Shown: positions 61,627-64,000 of the stretch, in pieces
Layout of the letters: each line of letters starts with the position of its first letter
Position numbering within the stretch: the stretch's first letter is position 1
From: Acidimicrobiales bacterium
GTDB lineage: Bacteria > Actinomycetota > Acidimicrobiia > Acidimicrobiales > Palsa-688
Length of the DNA stretch: 64,000 nucleotides
Direction: 5' to 3'
Assembly (NCBI GenBank): GCA_036378675.1
Contig: DASUWA010000017.1
Span: 62,001 to 126,000, forward strand
Program-made: the position numbers and the translations under genes
The notes under the pieces: model-generated
The model's input: the letters and a program-made list of their open reading frames with translations, nothing else
Told to the model about the DNA's origin: nothing
Database searches by the model: none

Positions 61627-63999
61627 TCAGATATCGGCGTCAGCGGCTTCCGGCCTCTGCGCCTGACCCGCCACAGGAAGCGAATCGAACGCCGCCGGAG
61701 GGTCACGCCAGAGGGGTCTGTCACCTCCGTCGAGCCCCGCAGCCGCAGCCTGGATCGCACGCCAGACCCGTTCGGGAGTGCACGGCATGGCGACATGACG
61801 CACACCCAGATGCGAGAGTGCGTCCACGACGGCGTTGTGCACGGCAGGAGTGGAACCGATGGTCCCGGACTCGCCTATGCCTTTCGCGCCGAGGGGGTTG
61901 CGCGGCGTAGGCGTCTCGACGTTTTCGGTTTCGAAGGAAGGAAACTCGGCGGCGCTGGGCATCGCGTAATCGGCGAGATTCGCAGTGAGCGGGTTCCCAT
62001 CCGCATCGAAGACAACCTGCTCCCACAATGCCTGCGCGACTCCCTGCGCGATCCCCCCGTGCTGCTGGCCGGTGACAAGCAACGGATTGAGGACTCGTCC
62101 GCAGTCGTCGACTGCGATGTGGCGAAGCGGCCTCACCAAGCCGGTCTCGGTGTCGACCTCGACCACCGACACGTGCGCGCCGGAAGGAAAGGTCGCGCCT
62201 CCCTGGTTGAAATCGATCGCCGCAGCGAGCGGACCAAGGTCAGAGTCCCCGGAGTCCCCAGAGTCGCTGGAATCGCCGGCATCGCCGGAATCGCCGGCAT
62301 CGCCGGCATCGCCAGGATCGCCGGCATCGCCGGCAGCCGACTCCGCCAGTTCGGCCAACCGCGCCCACGTGAGCGCGGTTGACGGCACGCCGGCCACACC
62401 GACGCGGCCATCGTCGTGCACCACGATGTCGTCGGAGCTCGCCTCGAGCTCGGCCGCCGCGAGGGCTTTCGCTTTTTCAAGGACGGCTTCCGCGGCGGAC
62501 AACACCGCGCTCCCGCCCACTTGCAGCGAGCGGGACCCGCCGGTACCACCACCTCGCGGTACTTGCGCGGTGTCGGATTGCACGAAACGGATCGAGTCGA
62601 TGGGTATGCCGAGGCGGTCCGAGACGATCATCGCAAAGGCGGTGGCGTGCCCTTGACCGTGCGCGGACGTTCCGACGCGGATCGTCGCCCAGCCGTCGCG
62701 GTCGATCTCGACCGACCCGTATTCCTGGGCACCGCCACCCGCGGTTATCTCGACATATACCGACACGCCAATTCCCAACTGCCACCGGTCGCCGCGACGG
62801 CGTCGCTCGTCCTGCTCGGATCTGAGCTGCTCGTAGCCGGCGAGGCGGACGACTTCGTCTAGCGCTTTGCCGTAGTCGCCGTTGTCGTAGGTCGTCCCCA
62901 TCACGGTCGTGAGCGGATCTTCGAACGCGGGGAGCAAGTTGCGCCGGCGGAGCTCGACCGGATCGATGTCGAGTTCGTCGGCGGCGATGTCCATGATCCG
63001 TTCGAGCATCTCGGCCGCTTCGGGACGGCCAGCGCCTCTGAAAGCTCCCATCGGTGTCGTGTTGGTGACCGCGACCGCCACGTTGTACTCGATGATGGGG
63101 ATGTCGTAGACGCCCTGAGCCATCATGCGCGTCGGCCCTATGGCGAGCGCGCCCCCGAAGCCGGCGTAGGCACCTGCGTCGCCGAGGACGCAGCACCTCA
63201 TCCCGGTGATGGTGCCGGCCTCACGAAAACCGACCTCCACCCACTGAATCTGCCCGCGCCCGTGGGGCATGGCTACGAGGTTCTCTGAGCGACCTTCGAT
63301 CCACGCGATCGGGCGAGCCAGGCGAAGCGCCGCAGCCATCACCACGGCGTGCTCGGCGATGACACCCGCCTTGCCCCCGAACCCTCCACCTACGTGAGGG
63401 GCGACGACGCGCATCCGCTCGGAATCAACGCCGATGATCTTGGAAGCCATGCGCGCAAAGAGATGCGGCATCTGGGTTGAAACGTAGACGGTGAGGTCAT
63501 GGGCGCTGCCGGGCTCGGATGTGTCGTGCGGGATCGCCGCGATTGCGTTCCCCTCCATCGGCAGGACTGCAATCCGCTGATTCTCGAGTTGGGCGCGCAC
63601 GACCCGTGCCGCGCCCTCGAACGGGGTGGTGCCCTCGGGCACAGCGCCTTTCATGCCGGCGACGACGTTGCTGCCGATCTCTTCGAATTGCAGCGGTGCG
63701 CCGGGGGCGACCGCGGCTTCCACATCGGCCACGGCCGGCAGCGGGTCGTAGTCGACGATCACGTGCTCGGCGGCGTCGAGGGCGGCGGTTTCGTTTTCGG
63801 CGATGAGGATCGCAACGGGCTCCCCTGCGAACCGGACCTTGCCGTCGGCGAGGGGAGGGCGGGCGCATGCCGGGTTCAACACCATGAACCCGTGGAAAGG
63901 CGCGATGTCGAGATCGGCTGAGGTGAATACCGCGATGACCCCGGGCGACTTCGCAGCCTCGGCGGTATCGATTCCCGTGATGCGCGCGTGTGCGATCGG
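61627..63999 (-). CDS. Xanthine dehydrogenase/aldehyde oxidase family, molybdopterin subunit (5' end outside window)
   Basis: 790 residues visible; the frame is open at the window edge (IAHARITGIDTAEA), so only a short N-terminal part is missing. Mo-cofactor subunit of the CoxL/XdhB family: APHVGGGFGGKAG, MGAFRGAGRPEAAEMLERIM, GTSAHGQGHATAF, and the catalytic Glu in LGAKGIGESGTIGS. The FRGAGR loop lacks the AYRCSF signature of true (form I) CO dehydrogenase, so it is a form II-like or other hydroxylase; substrate unknown. A Gly/Asp/Ser/Ala repeat interrupts it at 62243-62335. The FAD and Fe-S subunits are not in the window. Confidence 0.92.
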   Translation of the reverse strand, partial: PIAHARITGIDTAEAAKSPGVIAVFTSADLDIAPFHGFMVLNPACARPPLADGKVRFAGEPVAILIAENETAALDAAEHVIVDYDPLPAVADVEAAVAPGAPLQFEEIGSNVVAGMKGAVPEGTTPFEGAARVVRAQLENQRIAVLPMEGNAIAAIPHDTSEPGSAHDLTVYVSTQMPHLFARMASKIIGVDSERMRVVAPHVGGGFGGKAGVIAEHAVVMAAALRLARPIAWIEGRSENLVAMPHGRGQIQWVEVGFREAGTITGMRCCVLGDAGAYAGFGGALAIGPTRMMAQGVYDIPIIEYNVAVAVTNTTPMGAFRGAGRPEAAEMLERIMDIAADELDIDPVELRRRNLLPAFEDPLTTVMGTTYDNGDYGKALDEVVRLAGYEQLRSEQDERRRRGDRWQLGIGVSVYVEITAGGGAQEYGSVEIDRDGWATIRVGTSAHGQGHATAFAMIVSDRLGIPIDSIRFVQSDTAQVPRGGGTGGSRSLQVGGSAVLSAAEAVLEKAKALAAAELEASSDDIVVHDDGRVGVAGVPSTALTWARLAELAESAAGDAGDPGDAGDAGDSGDAGDSSDSGDSGDSDLGPLAAAIDFNQGGATFPSGAHVSVVEVDTETGLVRPLRHIAVDDCGRVLNPLLVTGQQHGGIAQGVAQALWEQVVFDADGNPLTANLADYAMPSAAEFPSFETENVETPTPRNPLGAKGIGESGTIGSTPAVHNAVVDALSHLGVRHVAMPCTPERVWRAIQAAAAGLDGGDRPLWRDPPAAFDSLPVAGQAQRPEAADADI
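62243..62335. repeat. 9-bp-periodic repeat coding a Gly-Asp-rich loop
   Basis: About ten imperfect copies of a 9-bp unit such as GCCGGCATC, coding a 31-residue run of GDA/GDS triplets (GDAGDPGDAGD and so on) inside the dehydrogenase. Confidence 0.88.
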
Positions 64000-64000
64000 C

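Overview
The window is high-GC bacterial chromosome and reads as an actinobacterium (Actinomycetota), probably a deep branch such as Acidimicrobiia. The evidence is an actinobacterial division cluster with sepF and divIVA but no ftsA, a divergent lexA / LysM-protein / nrdR block next to hflX-dapF-miaA-miaB-recA, LexA operators of the GAAC-N4-GTTC type, and a DUF3040 gene beside dinB. The lineage is inferred from gene content and order only; no marker-gene tree was made. The window is densely coded and contains no tRNA, rRNA, CRISPR array or insertion sequence that I can recognise.

Layout. 1-7.7 kb (+): anaerobic-type corrin ring genes cobB(partial)-cobI-cobM-cbiD-cobL-cbiG/cobJ-ferredoxin-cobH, most joined by 4-base stop/start overlaps; cobI carries an N-terminal ribbon-helix-helix domain. 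7.7-12.5 kb (-): branched-chain amino-acid type ABC importer livK-H-M-G-F. 12.5-15 kb (-): rluD, lspA and a DksA/TraR-type zinc-finger protein with a long Lys/Ala/Gln tail. 15-18.3 kb (+): ileS. 18.3-38.3 kb (-): one long division and cell-wall cluster; in transcription order mraZ, rsmH, ftsL, ftsI, murE, mraY, murD, ftsW, murG, murC, murB, ftsQ, ftsZ, pgeF, yggS, sepF, yggT, divIVA and a membrane protein with a histone-H1-like tail. murF is missing from its usual place between murE and mraY.

38.4-40.8 kb (-): lipoate-ligase-like protein, HNH protein, small conserved protein, ROK sugar kinase. 40.8-47.2 kb (+): moxR-DUF58-transglutaminase trio, dinB, DUF3040. 47.3-51 kb: PIG-L deacetylase, threonine aldolase, inositol-phosphatase-like protein, and a phosphofructokinase with a pyrophosphate-type active site. 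51-52.8 kb: nrdR and a LysM membrane protein divergent from lexA, with two perfect LexA operators and one degenerate one between them. 52.8-59.3 kb (-): miaB-miaA-dapF-hflX-dapC-dapD. 59.4-61.4 kb (-): spoVS and SOS-controlled recA. 61.6 kb to the end (-): the 3' part of a xanthine-dehydrogenase-family large subunit.

The parts fit together. dapC, dapD and dapF make meso-diaminopimelate; MurE carries the DNPR signature for adding it; the remaining Mur/Fts proteins build the septal wall. lexA, recA and the LysM protein form a local SOS circuit that may link DNA damage to division. The points most worth follow-up are the RHH-CobI fusion, two probable CTG start codons inside CTGA overlaps, a tandem duplication of the murB start that makes a 7-codon coupling ORF, the DapF Cys-to-Ser change, the histone-like tails, and repeat-expanded loops in FtsI and the dehydrogenase.
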